64,000 bases of DNA, taken from the NCBI RefSeq assembly GCF_009720385.1, contig NZ_WARX01000020.1, positions 186,001-250,000 on the forward strand, read 5' to 3'. Source of the DNA: Catellatospora vulcania (GTDB lineage Bacteria; Actinomycetota; Actinomycetes; Mycobacteriales; Micromonosporaceae). How positions within the stretch are numbered: position 1 is the stretch's first letter; each line of letters begins with the position of its first letter. Shown piece after piece: positions 38,482 through 47,565 of this stretch. The translations under genes were made by a program, and so were the position numbers. Below the pieces are notes generated by a model. The model was given only the letters and a program-made list of their open reading frames with translations, made no database searches and was not told where the DNA came from.

Positions 38482-38572
38482 CAAGATCGCGACGATCTTG
38501 CGTGAACCGTTGGGGACTCACCCGGTATGGGCGTGTCGTACCCGCGGTTCAAGCAAGATCGTCGCGATCTTG
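38482..38572. repeat. Interspersed palindromic element B1
   Basis: Two self-complementary 19-bp modules (CAAGATCGCGACGATCTTG and CAAGATCGTCGCGATCTTG) flank a 53-bp spacer containing GGGCGTGTCGTACCC. It lies between convergent rpsD and an ABC-exporter gene and ends 2 bp before the latter's stop. B2 at 49809 is a second copy. Confidence 0.85.
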
Positions 38573-38574
38573 GG

Positions 38575-40377
38575 TCAGCGGGTTTGTTCGAGCCAGCTGG
38601 CGTAGAGCTTGGCGTAGACGGAGTGCTCGGCCGTGATGAGGGTGTCGTGGGGGCCACGTTGGATCACCACGCCCTTGTCGACGACGATGACTTCGTCGGC
38701 GGACTGGGCGGTGGAGAGGCGGTGGGCGATGGCGACCGTGGTGCGGCCGCGGGTCACCGCGTCGAGGGTGCGCTGGAGGCGGACCTCGGTGGCGGGGTCG
38801 ACGGCGCTGGTGGCCTCGTCGAGGACGAGCAGGTCGGGGTCGGCGACGTAGGCGCGGGCCAGGGCCACGAGCTGGCGCTCGCCGACGCTGAGGGCCTCGC
38901 CTCGCTCGCCGACGGGAGTGTCCAGGCCGTGGGCGAGGCCCTGTGCCCAGTCGAGCAGGCCCAGGTCGGTGAAGGCCTGTTCGAGTTCGGTGTCGGTGAG
39001 GTCGGGGCGGGCGAAGCGCACGTTCTCGGCGACCGTGGCGTCGAACAGGAAGCCGTCCTGGGGGACCATCACGACGCGGCTGCGCAGGGAGGCGAAGCGC
39101 ACGTCGGTCAGCGGGGTGCCGGACAGCAGCACCCGGCCCTCGCTCGGGTCCATCAGGCGGGTGAGCAGCTTCGCGAACGTGGTCTTGCCGCTGCCGGTCT
39201 CACCGACCACGGCGACCCGGGTCTTGGCGGCGATGTCCAGGTGCACCTCGTGCAGCACGCGGGGGCCGGGCTCGCCGTCGACCGGGTAGCTGAAGCTGAC
39301 CCGCTCGAAGCTGATGTCCAGCGGGCCGTCGGGCAGGTGCACGCCGTTCTCGGCGGGGTCGGCCACATCGGGTTCGAGGTCGACGACGTCGAGCAGCCGC
39401 CGCCAGCCCGCCACCGCGTTCTGCGCCTCGTTGAGCACCTCGGTGGCGATCTGGACGGGCTGGATGAACAGCGTGACCAGGAACAGGAACGCGGTCATCT
39501 CGCCCAGGGTGATCTGCCCCGCGATACCCAGCCGCGCCCCGACCAGCACCACCGACGCCAGCGCGATCGCGGCCGCGATCTCACCGGTGGAGAAGCTGGT
39601 GACGCTGATCCGCATGGCCCGGCGCTGCGCCTGCTGGTAGTCGTCGATGGTCTCGGACAGCTTCGCGCCGCTGCGCTGCGAGACGCCGTACGCCCGGATC
39701 ACCGACGCGCCGACCACGGACTCCGAGATCGCGCCGAGCATCACGCCGATCCGGCGGCGGTTCTCGGCGTACGCACCCGACAGACGCTTCTGGAACGCCC
39801 GGATGACGATCACCGCGGGCACGAACGCGGCCAGCACCACGAGCGTGAGCTGCCACGAGTAGAACGCCATCACGATCGTGGTGACCACCAGCTGGCCGCC
39901 GTTGACCATGAGGATCACGCCGCCCCACTGGATGAACTGCGTGATCGAGTCGACGTCGCTGGTCACCCGGGACACCATGGTGCCGCGGCGCTCGGACTGC
40001 TGGTGCAGCATCGACAGGTCGTGGATGTGCCGGAACGTGCGCACCCGGATGTTGGCCAGCGCGGTCTCGCTGACCGTGAACAGCCGCCGCATCATGAAGT
40101 AGCCGCAGGCCGTGGTGACCACCAGGATCAGCGCGGTGACGGCGACGACGGTCACGATCACACCCATGTCCAGGTGACCGGTCTCGACGCCCAGCCCGCG
40201 GTCGATGCCCTGCTGCACCGCGACCGGCACCGCCGCCCGGCCGATCATGGCGATGAGGGCCAGCCCCAGCGTGCCGGCCAGCCCGGCCTTCAGCTCGGGC
40301 GACAGCGACACGCCGCGCCGGAAGGTCGCCCAGGCCGACTCGGACCGGGCGGTATCGCTGACAGCCGACGCGCTCAC
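38575..40377 (-). CDS. ABC exporter half-transporter (second subunit)
   Basis: A 600-residue protein with an N-terminal six-helix membrane domain (about 30-320) and a C-terminal ATPase. Walker A is VVGETGSGKTTFAKLLTRL, the signature SVGERQLVALARAYVADPDLLVLDEATSAVDPATEVRLQ, and the H-loop VAIAHRLST. The signature reads LSVGERQ rather than LSGGQ. It probably pairs with the 40511 gene as a heterodimeric exporter of unknown substrate. GTG at 40377 overlaps the stop of a 46-codon repeat ORF. Confidence 0.94.
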   Translation of the reverse strand: MSASAVSDTARSESAWATFRRGVSLSPELKAGLAGTLGLALIAMIGRAAVPVAVQQGIDRGLGVETGHLDMGVIVTVVAVTALILVVTTACGYFMMRRLFTVSETALANIRVRTFRHIHDLSMLHQQSERRGTMVSRVTSDVDSITQFIQWGGVILMVNGGQLVVTTIVMAFYSWQLTLVVLAAFVPAVIVIRAFQKRLSGAYAENRRRIGVMLGAISESVVGASVIRAYGVSQRSGAKLSETIDDYQQAQRRAMRISVTSFSTGEIAAAIALASVVLVGARLGIAGQITLGEMTAFLFLVTLFIQPVQIATEVLNEAQNAVAGWRRLLDVVDLEPDVADPAENGVHLPDGPLDISFERVSFSYPVDGEPGPRVLHEVHLDIAAKTRVAVVGETGSGKTTFAKLLTRLMDPSEGRVLLSGTPLTDVRFASLRSRVVMVPQDGFLFDATVAENVRFARPDLTDTELEQAFTDLGLLDWAQGLAHGLDTPVGERGEALSVGERQLVALARAYVADPDLLVLDEATSAVDPATEVRLQRTLDAVTRGRTTVAIAHRLSTAQSADEVIVVDKGVVIQRGPHDTLITAEHSVYAKLYASWLEQTR

Positions 40378-40514
40378 GCCTTCTCCTCGCTACGCTCGTC
40401 GGCAGCGTGAGAAACCTGCGACATGGTTCGCTCGCCCCGCCACGCCTTCTCCTCGCTGCGCTCGTCGGCAGCGTGAGAAAGCTGCGACATGGTTCGCTCG
40501 CTCCGCTCGCTCAC
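40374..40514 (-). CDS. 46-codon mini-ORF made of a 66-bp tandem duplication
   Basis: It fills the gap between the two ABC genes exactly, with GTGA overlaps at both ends. The DNA is two copies of a 66-bp unit differing at a few bases; the peptide repeats SHAADERSEEKA, preceded by MSQL or MSQV, with SERSERT at the N-terminus and RGERT between the copies. GAGCGNAGCGAG occurs in the same reading frame as in the trp mini-ORFs. It is likely a translational bridge; a peptide function is unproven. Confidence 0.5.
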   Translation of the reverse strand: MSERSERTMSQLSHAADERSEEKAWRGERTMSQVSHAADERSEEKA

Positions 40515-42394
40515 GCGGCGACCTCCTCTTCCTGTGCGGCGAGGGACACGTCGGCGTCGTCGTAGACGCGCTCGCGCTCGCGCTCCTCCTCGGCCTTCTC
40601 GTACGCGGTGACCAGGTCGGCGTATCCGCTCACCGTCGCCAGCAGCTGCTCGTGCGTGCCCTGCGCGACCACGCGGCCGGACTCGATGTAGACGACCTCG
40701 TCGGCCAGCGCGATGGTGGCCCGGCGGTACGCGACGACCAGGATCGTGGCCGTGTGCGCCGACCCGCGCAGCGAGGCGAGGATGCGCGCCTCCACGCGCG
40801 GGTCGACGGCGCTGGTCGCGTCGTCGAGCACGAGCAGCCGCGGCCGCCCGGCCAGTGCCCGCGCCAGGGTGACCCGCTGGCGCTGTCCGCCGGACAGCGA
40901 GGTGCCTCGCTCGCCGAGCTGGGTGTCCAGGTGCTCGGGCAGTCGCGCGACGAACGTGTCGGCCTGCGCCGTGGCCAGCGCCTCGTGCACCCGCTCGTCG
41001 TCGACGCCGGGGCGCTCCAGCGCGACGTTGCCGCGCACCGTGTCGTCGAAGACGAACGCGATCTGCGGCACCAGTGCGACGGTCGCGGCCAGCGAGGCCG
41101 AGGTCAGCCCGCGTACGTCGGCCCCGTCGAGGGCGATCTGCCCCTGGTCGGGGTCGAGCAGGCGGGCGGCCAGGGTCGCGATGGTCGACTTGCCGGAGCC
41201 GGTCGGGCCGACCAGCGCCACGGTGCGCCCTGCGGGCAGGGTGAAGGTGACGTCGTGCAGCACCGGCTGGGCCGGGTCGTACGCGAAGTCCACGTTGCGG
41301 AAGCTCAGCTCGGCCGCGGCGGAGCCGGGCAGCGTCTGCGTGCCGTACGGCATCTGGCCGGTCGCCTGCAGCACGTGCTCGACCCGGTCCCAGCCCGCGA
41401 CCGCGCGCGGCAGGTCGCCGAGCACCCAGCCGATGGCCCGCACCGGGAACGCCAGCACGGTGAACAGGAAGGTCACCTGGACCAGCTGCTCGAGCGAGAT
41501 CGCGCCCTGGTCCATCCGCCAGGCGCCGACCAGCAGCGCCAGCAGCGTGCCGAGGAACGGCAGCGACTCCATCAGCGGGTCGAACAGGCCGCGCAGCCGG
41601 CCGACGCTGATCAGCGCGTCGCGCAGCTCCTCGGCCCGCTGCGCGAACCGGCGGGTCTCCAGGTCCTCGCGGCCCATGGTCTTGACCACGAGTGCGCCGT
41701 CGAAGCTCTCGTGCGCGATCGCGGCGACCTCGGCCCGCATGTGCTGGGCGTGGGCCTGGCGCGGGGCCATCCGGCGGGAGAAGACCACGTTCATCACGAA
41801 CAGCACCGGGAAGACGACCAGCCCGACCAGGGCCAGCGCCCAGTCCACGGCGAACAGCACGGCCACCGCGACGAACAGCATGAACACGGTGCCGACGGCG
41901 AACGGCAGCGGCGCGACCGGGAACCACGCGGCCTCGACGTCGGAGTTGGCGTTGGACAGCAGTGTGCCGGTGGCGTGGCGCTGGTGCCAGGAGACCGGCA
42001 ACTGCAGGTAGCGGCGCGTCACCTCGTGGCGGTACTTGGACTGCAGGGCGAACTGCATGAAGCCCGCGCCGAGCCGGCGGCCGAAGATGGCCACGACCCG
42101 GCCCAGGCCCATCGCGATCAGCACCGACGCGCCGAACGCCAGCACCCCGGCGTCGACCCTGCCGCCGGAGGTGGAGGGCACCACGATGTCCTCGACCAGC
42201 CAGCCGATGACCTTCGCCTGCCCGATGACCAGCGCGCCGAACAGGCAGCTGCCCACGACGGCGACGACGAACAGGCGCGGCTCATCCCGGATCCCGCGCC
42301 ACATCACCCGGGCGCCGCGCGCGAGCACGTCGCGCCCTGTGATCTCCGGTTTGGCCGGCTCTTCGCCGGCGGTCTGCCCTGCCACTCGTGTCAT
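40511..42394 (-). CDS. ABC exporter half-transporter (first subunit)
   Basis: A 627-residue protein with a membrane domain (about 30-330) and an ATPase domain: Walker A ALVGPTGSGKSTIATLAARL, signature SLSGGQRQRVTLARALAGRPRLLVLDDATSAVDP. Walker B ends DDATS (Asp where the catalytic Glu normally is), and the H-loop His is replaced (ILVVAYRRATIALADEV). So this subunit probably holds the degenerate ATP site, as in heterodimeric exporters, and its partner at 38575 (DEATS, AHR) the active one. It is the first gene of the pair. Confidence 0.93.
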   Translation of the reverse strand: MTRVAGQTAGEEPAKPEITGRDVLARGARVMWRGIRDEPRLFVVAVVGSCLFGALVIGQAKVIGWLVEDIVVPSTSGGRVDAGVLAFGASVLIAMGLGRVVAIFGRRLGAGFMQFALQSKYRHEVTRRYLQLPVSWHQRHATGTLLSNANSDVEAAWFPVAPLPFAVGTVFMLFVAVAVLFAVDWALALVGLVVFPVLFVMNVVFSRRMAPRQAHAQHMRAEVAAIAHESFDGALVVKTMGREDLETRRFAQRAEELRDALISVGRLRGLFDPLMESLPFLGTLLALLVGAWRMDQGAISLEQLVQVTFLFTVLAFPVRAIGWVLGDLPRAVAGWDRVEHVLQATGQMPYGTQTLPGSAAAELSFRNVDFAYDPAQPVLHDVTFTLPAGRTVALVGPTGSGKSTIATLAARLLDPDQGQIALDGADVRGLTSASLAATVALVPQIAFVFDDTVRGNVALERPGVDDERVHEALATAQADTFVARLPEHLDTQLGERGTSLSGGQRQRVTLARALAGRPRLLVLDDATSAVDPRVEARILASLRGSAHTATILVVAYRRATIALADEVVYIESGRVVAQGTHEQLLATVSGYADLVTAYEKAEEERERERVYDDADVSLAAQEEEVAA

Positions 42395-42532
42395 CCCCGT
42401 CGTCAGGTCGGTTCGTCAGGTCGGTAAGTAATTAGCCTGGCTTCCTATCCTTACCGACGCCGCTGCTCCAGGCGAGCAGGTATGGCCTGTGCCGGGCATC
42501 ACACCGCCTCCGGGGTACGTAGGATCGCCGAC

Positions 42533-43165
42533 ATGACCCGGTACGCCTTCGCTGAAAGGCTAGCCCTGGCCGACCTGATGGCCGAGGTCGGACCAGACGC
42601 CCCCACCCTCTGCGGGGACTGGACCGTGCGCGATCTCCTGGCGCACCTGCTGCTGCGGGAACGGCGTCCCGACGCCGCCGCGGGCATCCTGATCAAGCGT
42701 TTCGCCGGGCACACCGCGACGGTGCAGCAGCGGATCGCGGCCCGCGACTTCGACGCCCTGCTGGCCGAGCTGCGGCGCCCGCCGCGGTGGAGCCCCGCCG
42801 GGCTCAGGCCGCTGGACGAGCTGGTGAACCTGGCCGAGATGTTCATCCATCACGAGGACATCCGCCGGGCGGTCCCCGACTGGACACCGCGCAAGCTGGC
42901 GCCGGGACTGTCCGAGGCGCTGTGGGGGCAGGCGCGGCGGCGCGCGTCGCTGGCGCTGCGGCGCTACCCGGTGCAGGTGCGGGTGATCTCACCGGGCCAC
43001 GGCACGGTGACCACCGGGCGGCCCGGCACCCAGCCGCTCAACCTCACCGGAACCCCCAGCGAGCTGCTGATGTTCCTGTCGGGCCGGCAGGGCCACGCGC
43101 GGGCGAGCCTGGACGGCCCGCCCGAGCTGACGAGCCGGCTGCGCGGCGCGCGGCTGGGCGTCTGA
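42533..43165 (+). CDS. TIGR03085-type metal-binding (DinB-like) protein
   Basis: A 210-residue protein of the mycothiol-dependent maleylpyruvate isomerase-like superfamily. It begins MTRYAFAERLALADLMAEVGPDAPTLCGDWTVRDLLAHLLLRE; the His of AHLLLRE and the later EMFIHHEDIRRA supply likely metal ligands. The function is unknown; members may be mycothiol-dependent transferases. ATG at 42533 is preferred over 42482 because the conserved N-terminus starts there. Confidence 0.85.
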   Translation: MTRYAFAERLALADLMAEVGPDAPTLCGDWTVRDLLAHLLLRERRPDAAAGILIKRFAGHTATVQQRIAARDFDALLAELRRPPRWSPAGLRPLDELVNLAEMFIHHEDIRRAVPDWTPRKLAPGLSEALWGQARRRASLALRRYPVQVRVISPGHGTVTTGRPGTQPLNLTGTPSELLMFLSGRQGHARASLDGPPELTSRLRGARLGV

Positions 43166-43236
43166 GCGCGCCGCCGGCAACCCCGTGACCATGAGAAAAG
43201 ATCTTCCCGAGGGGTTCCCCCAGCCGGTGCTCAGCA

Positions 43237-43250
43237 TTACCCTTCGGTAA
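43237..43250. promoter_or_regulatory. Inverted repeat upstream of the acyl-CoA ligase
   Basis: TTACC, 4 bases (CTTC), GGTAA, located 55 bp before the ligase ATG. It could be a TetR-type fatty-acid regulator site; no regulator is adjacent. Confidence 0.35.
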
Positions 43251-43304
43251 CACCAAGTTAACGTGTCCCCCGTCACTACTGCCTACCAGAGGCGGCCCCG
43301 ACTC

Positions 43305-45128
43305 ATGACCATTGACGTGCCCTACCGGTCTATTCCGGACATGTTCCTGCAGCGAGTGGCGGCGTCCCCCGACGCCCGCGCCTTCGGCGGCCCGGACGCG
43401 GACAACGCGCCGGTCTGGTACACCTGGGCCCAGATCGCTGAGCGCGCCAAGGCGATCGCCGCGGGTCTGACCACGCTCGGCGTCGGCAAGGAGGACCGCG
43501 TCGCGATCCTCGCCAACACCCGGCTCGACTGGATCGTCGCCGACCTCGGCATCATGTGCTCCAGCGCCGCGACGACCACGGTGTACCCCACCACCGAGCC
43601 CGAGGAGGCGTGCTTCATCGTCGCCGACTCCGGGTCCAAGGTGCTGATCGCGGAGAACCCGGCCCAGGCGGCCAAGATGAGCCCGGCCGCGGTGCCCGCG
43701 CTCACCCACATCGTGCTGATCGACGGCGAGGCCGACCCGGCCGCCGCCTTCCCCCAGCTCACCCTCGCCGACCTGGAGCGCCGCGGCGCCGAGGCGCTGG
43801 CCGCCAACCCGGGCCTGGTCGACGACCTGATCGCCGGCATCGGCCCGGACGACCTGGCCACCCTCATCTACACCTCGGGCACCACCGGCCGCCCGAAGGG
43901 CGTCGAGCTGCTGCACCGCGGCTGGACCTGGGAGGGTGTGGCGCAGTCGGACGTCGGCGTGCTGCTCCCCAGCGACGTGCAGTTCCTCTGGCTTCCGCTG
44001 TCGCACTCGTTCGGCAAGACGCTGATCTGCGGCATCATCCACGTCGGCGTGCCGACGTACGTGGACGGCCGGGTCGACAAGATCATTGACAACCTGGGCC
44101 TGATCAAGCCGACGCTGATGTGCGCGGCCCCGCGCATCTTCGAGAAGGTCTACAACCGGGTCGTCGGCCAGGCCACCGAGGCCGGCGGGCTCAAGGCGAA
44201 GATCTTCGGCTGGGCGGTGCGGGTCGGCCGCGAGCGCGTCGCGCTGGAGCAGGCCGGCAAGCCGGTCCCGAGCGGCCTGCTGCGCAAGTACGGCATCGCG
44301 CACAAGCTGGTCTTCAGCAAGCTGCACGCCCGGCTGGGCGGCAACATCCGCTACATGGTGTCCGGCTCGGCCGCGCTGTCGGTGCCGATCGCGGAGTTCT
44401 TCGCCGCGGCCGGCCTGCCCATCAGCGAGGGCTACGGCCTGACCGAGAACTGCGCGGGCGCGTTCGTGAACCGGCCCGGCGCGCTGAAGATCGGCTCGGT
44501 CGGCCAGCCGCTCGGCGACCTGGAGATCCGGATCGACGAGGACGGGGAGATCCTGCTGCGCGGTGCGCCGATCATGCGCGGGTACCACAACCTGCCCGCG
44601 GAGACCGCGGCCGTGTTCACCGAGGACGGCTTCTTCCGCACCGGCGACATCGGCGAGCTGGACTCCGACGGCTTCCTGAAGATCACGGACCGCAAGAAGG
44701 ACCTGGTCAAGACGTCAGGCGGCAAGTACATCGCGCCGAGCCACATCGAGGGCCTGTTCAAGGCGCTGTGCACGTACACCTCGCAGGTGCTCGTGATCGG
44801 CAACTCGCGCAACTACTGCTCGATGCTGATCACCCTCGACCCCGAGGCGATCACCGGCTGGGCGGCGGGCACGCCGCTCGAGGGGAAGTCCTACGCGGAG
44901 ATCGTGGGCTCGGACGAGGCGAAGGCCATGGTCGCGGGCCACATCGACGAGCTGAACGCGAAGCTCAACCGCTGGGAGACCATCAAGAAGTTCACCATCC
45001 TGCCGCGCGACCTGACCATCGAGCACGGGGAGATCACCCCCTCGATGAAGCTGAAGCGACGCACGGTGGAGACCAATTTCGCATCGGATATCGAGAAGAT
45101 GTACGCGGGTTCCCTCGTCGAAATCTGA
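43305..45128 (+). CDS. Long-chain fatty-acid CoA ligase (FadD15 type)
   Basis: A 607-residue ANL-superfamily enzyme that activates fatty acids with ATP and CoA. The P-loop is LATLIYTSGTTGRPKGVELLHRG, then WLPLSHSFGKTLICG, ISEGYGLTENCAGAFVNRPG (A5), FFRTGDIGELDSDGFLKITDRKKDLVKTSGGKYIAPSHIEGLFK (A7-A8) and a C-terminal catalytic Lys region MKLKRR. This matches FadD15-like ligases. A GTG at 43263 is an alternative start. A strong intrinsic terminator follows. Confidence 0.94.
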   Translation: MTIDVPYRSIPDMFLQRVAASPDARAFGGPDADNAPVWYTWAQIAERAKAIAAGLTTLGVGKEDRVAILANTRLDWIVADLGIMCSSAATTTVYPTTEPEEACFIVADSGSKVLIAENPAQAAKMSPAAVPALTHIVLIDGEADPAAAFPQLTLADLERRGAEALAANPGLVDDLIAGIGPDDLATLIYTSGTTGRPKGVELLHRGWTWEGVAQSDVGVLLPSDVQFLWLPLSHSFGKTLICGIIHVGVPTYVDGRVDKIIDNLGLIKPTLMCAAPRIFEKVYNRVVGQATEAGGLKAKIFGWAVRVGRERVALEQAGKPVPSGLLRKYGIAHKLVFSKLHARLGGNIRYMVSGSAALSVPIAEFFAAAGLPISEGYGLTENCAGAFVNRPGALKIGSVGQPLGDLEIRIDEDGEILLRGAPIMRGYHNLPAETAAVFTEDGFFRTGDIGELDSDGFLKITDRKKDLVKTSGGKYIAPSHIEGLFKALCTYTSQVLVIGNSRNYCSMLITLDPEAITGWAAGTPLEGKSYAEIVGSDEAKAMVAGHIDELNAKLNRWETIKKFTILPRDLTIEHGEITPSMKLKRRTVETNFASDIEKMYAGSLVEI

Positions 45129-45161
45129 TCGAACGCGAGGCACTTTCCCACGCAGTGAGGT

Positions 45162-45196
45162 ACGTAGGGGCGGCCACAAGCCGCCCCTACGTTTTT
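45162..45196 (+). terminator. Intrinsic terminator of the acyl-CoA ligase gene
   Basis: Perfect 13-bp arms (ACGTAGGGGCGGC), loop CACAA, followed by a run of T. A textbook rho-independent terminator 34 bp after the ligase stop. Confidence 0.92.
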
Positions 45197-45222
45197 GCCC
45201 AGGTCACCCGCCGAGCCGGCGT

Positions 45223-45282
45223 GCAGTTTCGGGGAAACTGCACGAATCCGCGCACCGGATGCTGCAGTTTCCCCGAAACTGC
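45223..45282. repeat. Interspersed palindromic element D1
   Basis: Two self-complementary 19-bp modules (GCAGTTTCGGGGAAACTGC and GCAGTTTCCCCGAAACTGC), also complementary to each other, around a 22-bp spacer starting ACGAATC. It lies between convergent genes. D2 at 29771 is a degenerate inverted copy. Confidence 0.82.
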
Positions 45283-45289
45283 GCCAGGG

Positions 45290-45892
45290 TCAGCTGCCGT
45301 CGCGGAGGTCGGAGAGGCGGCCCGGGGTCAGGTGGGCCTGGTCGAAGACGACGGTGCAGCCCGCGCCGACCGGGGACTGCGCCTCGACGCCGATCAGCGG
45401 CGGGCCCGCGTCCGGGCCGAGGCTGAAGTAGCGGACCAGCTGCCAGACCTCGCCGTCGGGGCTGCTGTGGAAGGCCCAGGCGGGGCCGAGGCGGCTGGCG
45501 CGCAGCCACACCGTGTCCCCGGCGACCGGCCAGGCGTTGGCGTCGTCGGAGTCGCCGCGGGTGATGACGGTGACGACGGTGTTCTCGCCGGCCGGGGAGC
45601 GCTCGAAGCACAGCTTGGCCCAGTGCCGCTCACCGGTCCAGACGAGGATCACCCCGGCGTCGTACTTCTCGCCAAAGTCCACCCGGGCCCGCACCGTGAA
45701 CCGGAAGTCCCCGGCGGGCGCGGTGGCGAGCGCGCGGGGCGCGTTGAGCACCGGTGGCGCTTGCGGGTCGCCCGGGTCGACGAACATGTCGGTCTGCGGC
45801 CCGGCCGCCACGGACAGCACGCCGTCCGCGAGGTGCCAGGAGGCGGGTTCCGGTTGCCAGCGCAGGTCCAGCCCGCCGAAGGTCACGTTCAT
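45290..45892 (-). CDS. DUF1349 (concanavalin-like) protein
   Basis: A 200-residue beta-sandwich protein. It starts VTFGGLDLRWQPEPASWHLADGVLSVAAGPQTDMFVDPGD; later DFRFTVRARVDFGEKYDAGVILVW, HWAKLCFERSPAGENTVVTVITR and WLRASRLGPAWAFHSSPDGEVWQLVRYF are typical of DUF1349/regulation-of-enolase proteins. The biochemical role is unknown, possibly glycan binding. There is no signal peptide, so it is probably cytosolic. ATG 45892 is preferred over the upstream 45940 start by conservation. Confidence 0.85.
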   Translation of the reverse strand: MNVTFGGLDLRWQPEPASWHLADGVLSVAAGPQTDMFVDPGDPQAPPVLNAPRALATAPAGDFRFTVRARVDFGEKYDAGVILVWTGERHWAKLCFERSPAGENTVVTVITRGDSDDANAWPVAGDTVWLRASRLGPAWAFHSSPDGEVWQLVRYFSLGPDAGPPLIGVEAQSPVGAGCTVVFDQAHLTPGRLSDLRDGS

Positions 45893-45943
45893 GCGGCGGA
45901 TTGTGCCACGGTGCGGGCGCCGGTGGGCGGCGCGCGGCATCGG

Positions 45944-46048
45944 CAGCGCACTGCCACAGCCATTCGATCAGGGCGCGACAGCGCACTGCCGCGGCTCAGA
46001 CGATCCGGGCGCGGCAGCGCACTGCCGCGGCTCAGGCGATCAGGGCGG
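45944..46048. repeat. Three 35-bp tandem repeats
   Basis: Units start at 45944, 45979 and 46014 and contain CAGCGCACTGCCGCGGCTCA followed by a GATCNGGGCG segment. Each unit folds as a GGCAG-CGCA-CTGCC hairpin. The third copy runs into the last codons of the MocR gene. Confidence 0.85.
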
Positions 46049-47483
46049 GCTCGCTCCACTGTGGACGGCCGGTGCGGTCCAGGTCGTAGCGGGCCGCGGC
46101 GATCCGGCGTACGCCGTCGACCAGTTCGGGGACGGGCTGGGTGAAGGGCAGCCGGATGAAGCGCTCCAGGGTGCCGTCCACGCCGAACCGGGGGCCGGGG
46201 GCGAGGCGTACGCCCAAGGGTTCCACCGCGCGTGCCAGCGCGCTGGACACCGGGCCGTCCAGCTCGGCCCACAGGGTGACCCCGCCCGACGGCACGGTCA
46301 CCCGCCAGCTGGGCAGGTGCTCGCGCACCGCGGCCACGAGCGCGTCGCGCTGCGCGGCCAGCTGCGCCCGGCGCTGCGGGATGACCTCGCCCGCGCGGGC
46401 CAGCAGGCGCACCGCGACGAGCTGGTCCAGCACCGGCCCGGCGGTGTCCACGCCGACCCGGACCGCCGCGAGCCGCTGCACGATCGGCGCGGAGGCGCGG
46501 ATCCAGCCGACGCGCAGGCCGCCCCAGAACGGCTTGCTCATGCCGCCGATGGTGAGCACCCGGCCGTGCCGGTCGAACGAGGCCACCGCGGGCGGCATCG
46601 GCACGCCGTCCAGCGGCAGGTCCACGAAGGACTCGTCGATGACCAGGTCGGTGCCGGTGCGCTGGGCGGTGGCGACGAGCTGCTCGCGCAGCGCGGCAGG
46701 CATGACGTGGCCGGTCGGGTTGTGGAACTCGGGGATCAGGTACGCCAGGCTGGGCCGGGTCTGGCGGAGTGCGCCGAGCAGCAGCTCGGCGTCCCAGCCG
46801 CCTTCGTCCAGGCCGTGCGTGCTGATCCGGGCCCGGCGGGCGGCGAACGCGGCCAGCGCGTTGGGGTAGGTCGGCGACTCGACCAGCACGGACGCGCCCA
46901 CCGGCACCTGCAACCGCAGGATCAGGTCGAGCGCGTGCAGCACCCCATTCGTGATCATGATCTGTTCGGGGCTGGTCGGCAGGCCACGCTCGGTGTACTG
47001 GTCGGCCACGGCCTCGCGCAGCTCGGTGATACCGCTCGGGTGGTAGCCGGCCCCGCCCAGGTAGTTCGGCAGCTCCTCGACGGCCTCGCGGGCCGCCGCC
47101 AGCAGCGGCTCGGGCGCGGGCAGGGCTGCGCAGCTCAGGTCGATCAGGTCGAGCTCGTCGTCGGCCATCCACAGGCCGCTGCTGGCCACCCGGTGCCCGC
47201 TGGGCAGGGTGGTCCAGCTGCCCGCGCCGCGGCGGCTGGTCAGGTGGCCCGAGTCGCGCAGCTCACGGTAGGCCGCGCTGACCGTGGTGCGGGAGATCTC
47301 CAGAGCCTCGGCGAGTTCGCGCTCGGCGGGCAGGCGTACACCCAGGGGCAGCCGGCCGTCGGCGAGCAAGCCGCGTACGGACGAGGCCAGGGCCGCGTAG
47401 TCGGGGCTGCGCCGCCGGGCGGGCAGCGCGTGCCAGCGCCCGAGCAGTCGGGCCAGCTGCACACCGCGTACGGAGACGGACAT
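46032..47483 (-). CDS. MocR-type regulator (GntR HTH fused to aminotransferase fold)
   Basis: A 483-residue regulator. Residues about 25-95 are a GntR winged helix (YAALASSVRGLLADGRLPLGVRLPAERELAEALEISRTTVSAAYRELRDSGHLTSRRGAGSW). The rest is a class I aminotransferase-like domain with FHNPTGHVMP, DESFVDLPLDG and the PLP lysine in GGMSKPFWGGLRVGWIRAS. MocR proteins sense PLP-linked signals and activate a neighbour. It is divergent from a YczE-like membrane gene, matching the YczR-YczE pairing. ATG at 47483 is chosen by family start. Confidence 0.92.
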   Translation of the reverse strand: MSVSVRGVQLARLLGRWHALPARRRSPDYAALASSVRGLLADGRLPLGVRLPAERELAEALEISRTTVSAAYRELRDSGHLTSRRGAGSWTTLPSGHRVASSGLWMADDELDLIDLSCAALPAPEPLLAAAREAVEELPNYLGGAGYHPSGITELREAVADQYTERGLPTSPEQIMITNGVLHALDLILRLQVPVGASVLVESPTYPNALAAFAARRARISTHGLDEGGWDAELLLGALRQTRPSLAYLIPEFHNPTGHVMPAALREQLVATAQRTGTDLVIDESFVDLPLDGVPMPPAVASFDRHGRVLTIGGMSKPFWGGLRVGWIRASAPIVQRLAAVRVGVDTAGPVLDQLVAVRLLARAGEVIPQRRAQLAAQRDALVAAVREHLPSWRVTVPSGGVTLWAELDGPVSSALARAVEPLGVRLAPGPRFGVDGTLERFIRLPFTQPVPELVDGVRRIAAARYDLDRTGRPQWSEPALIA

Positions 47484-47521
47484 CGCAGGCACTCCCCCGC
47501 CGCAAGAGCCAGTCCTGCTGG

Positions 47522-47561
47522 ATTGGCCCTTTCTGGCTTGTCGATTGGCTTCCAGACTGGC
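47522..47561. promoter_or_regulatory. Direct-repeat candidate operator for the MocR regulator
   Basis: ATTGGC occurs at 47522 and 47544, 22 bp apart, each followed within 10 to 12 bases by CTGGC. MocR-type proteins bind direct repeats on one DNA face, so this is a good candidate site in the divergent promoter region. Confidence 0.5.
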
Positions 47562-47565
47562 AGAC

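Noticed and set aside
38527-42427. Two long plus-strand frames over the ABC exporter genes
   Set aside because: Antisense to transporters with intact Walker motifs; translations are His/Asp/Arg-rich shadows.
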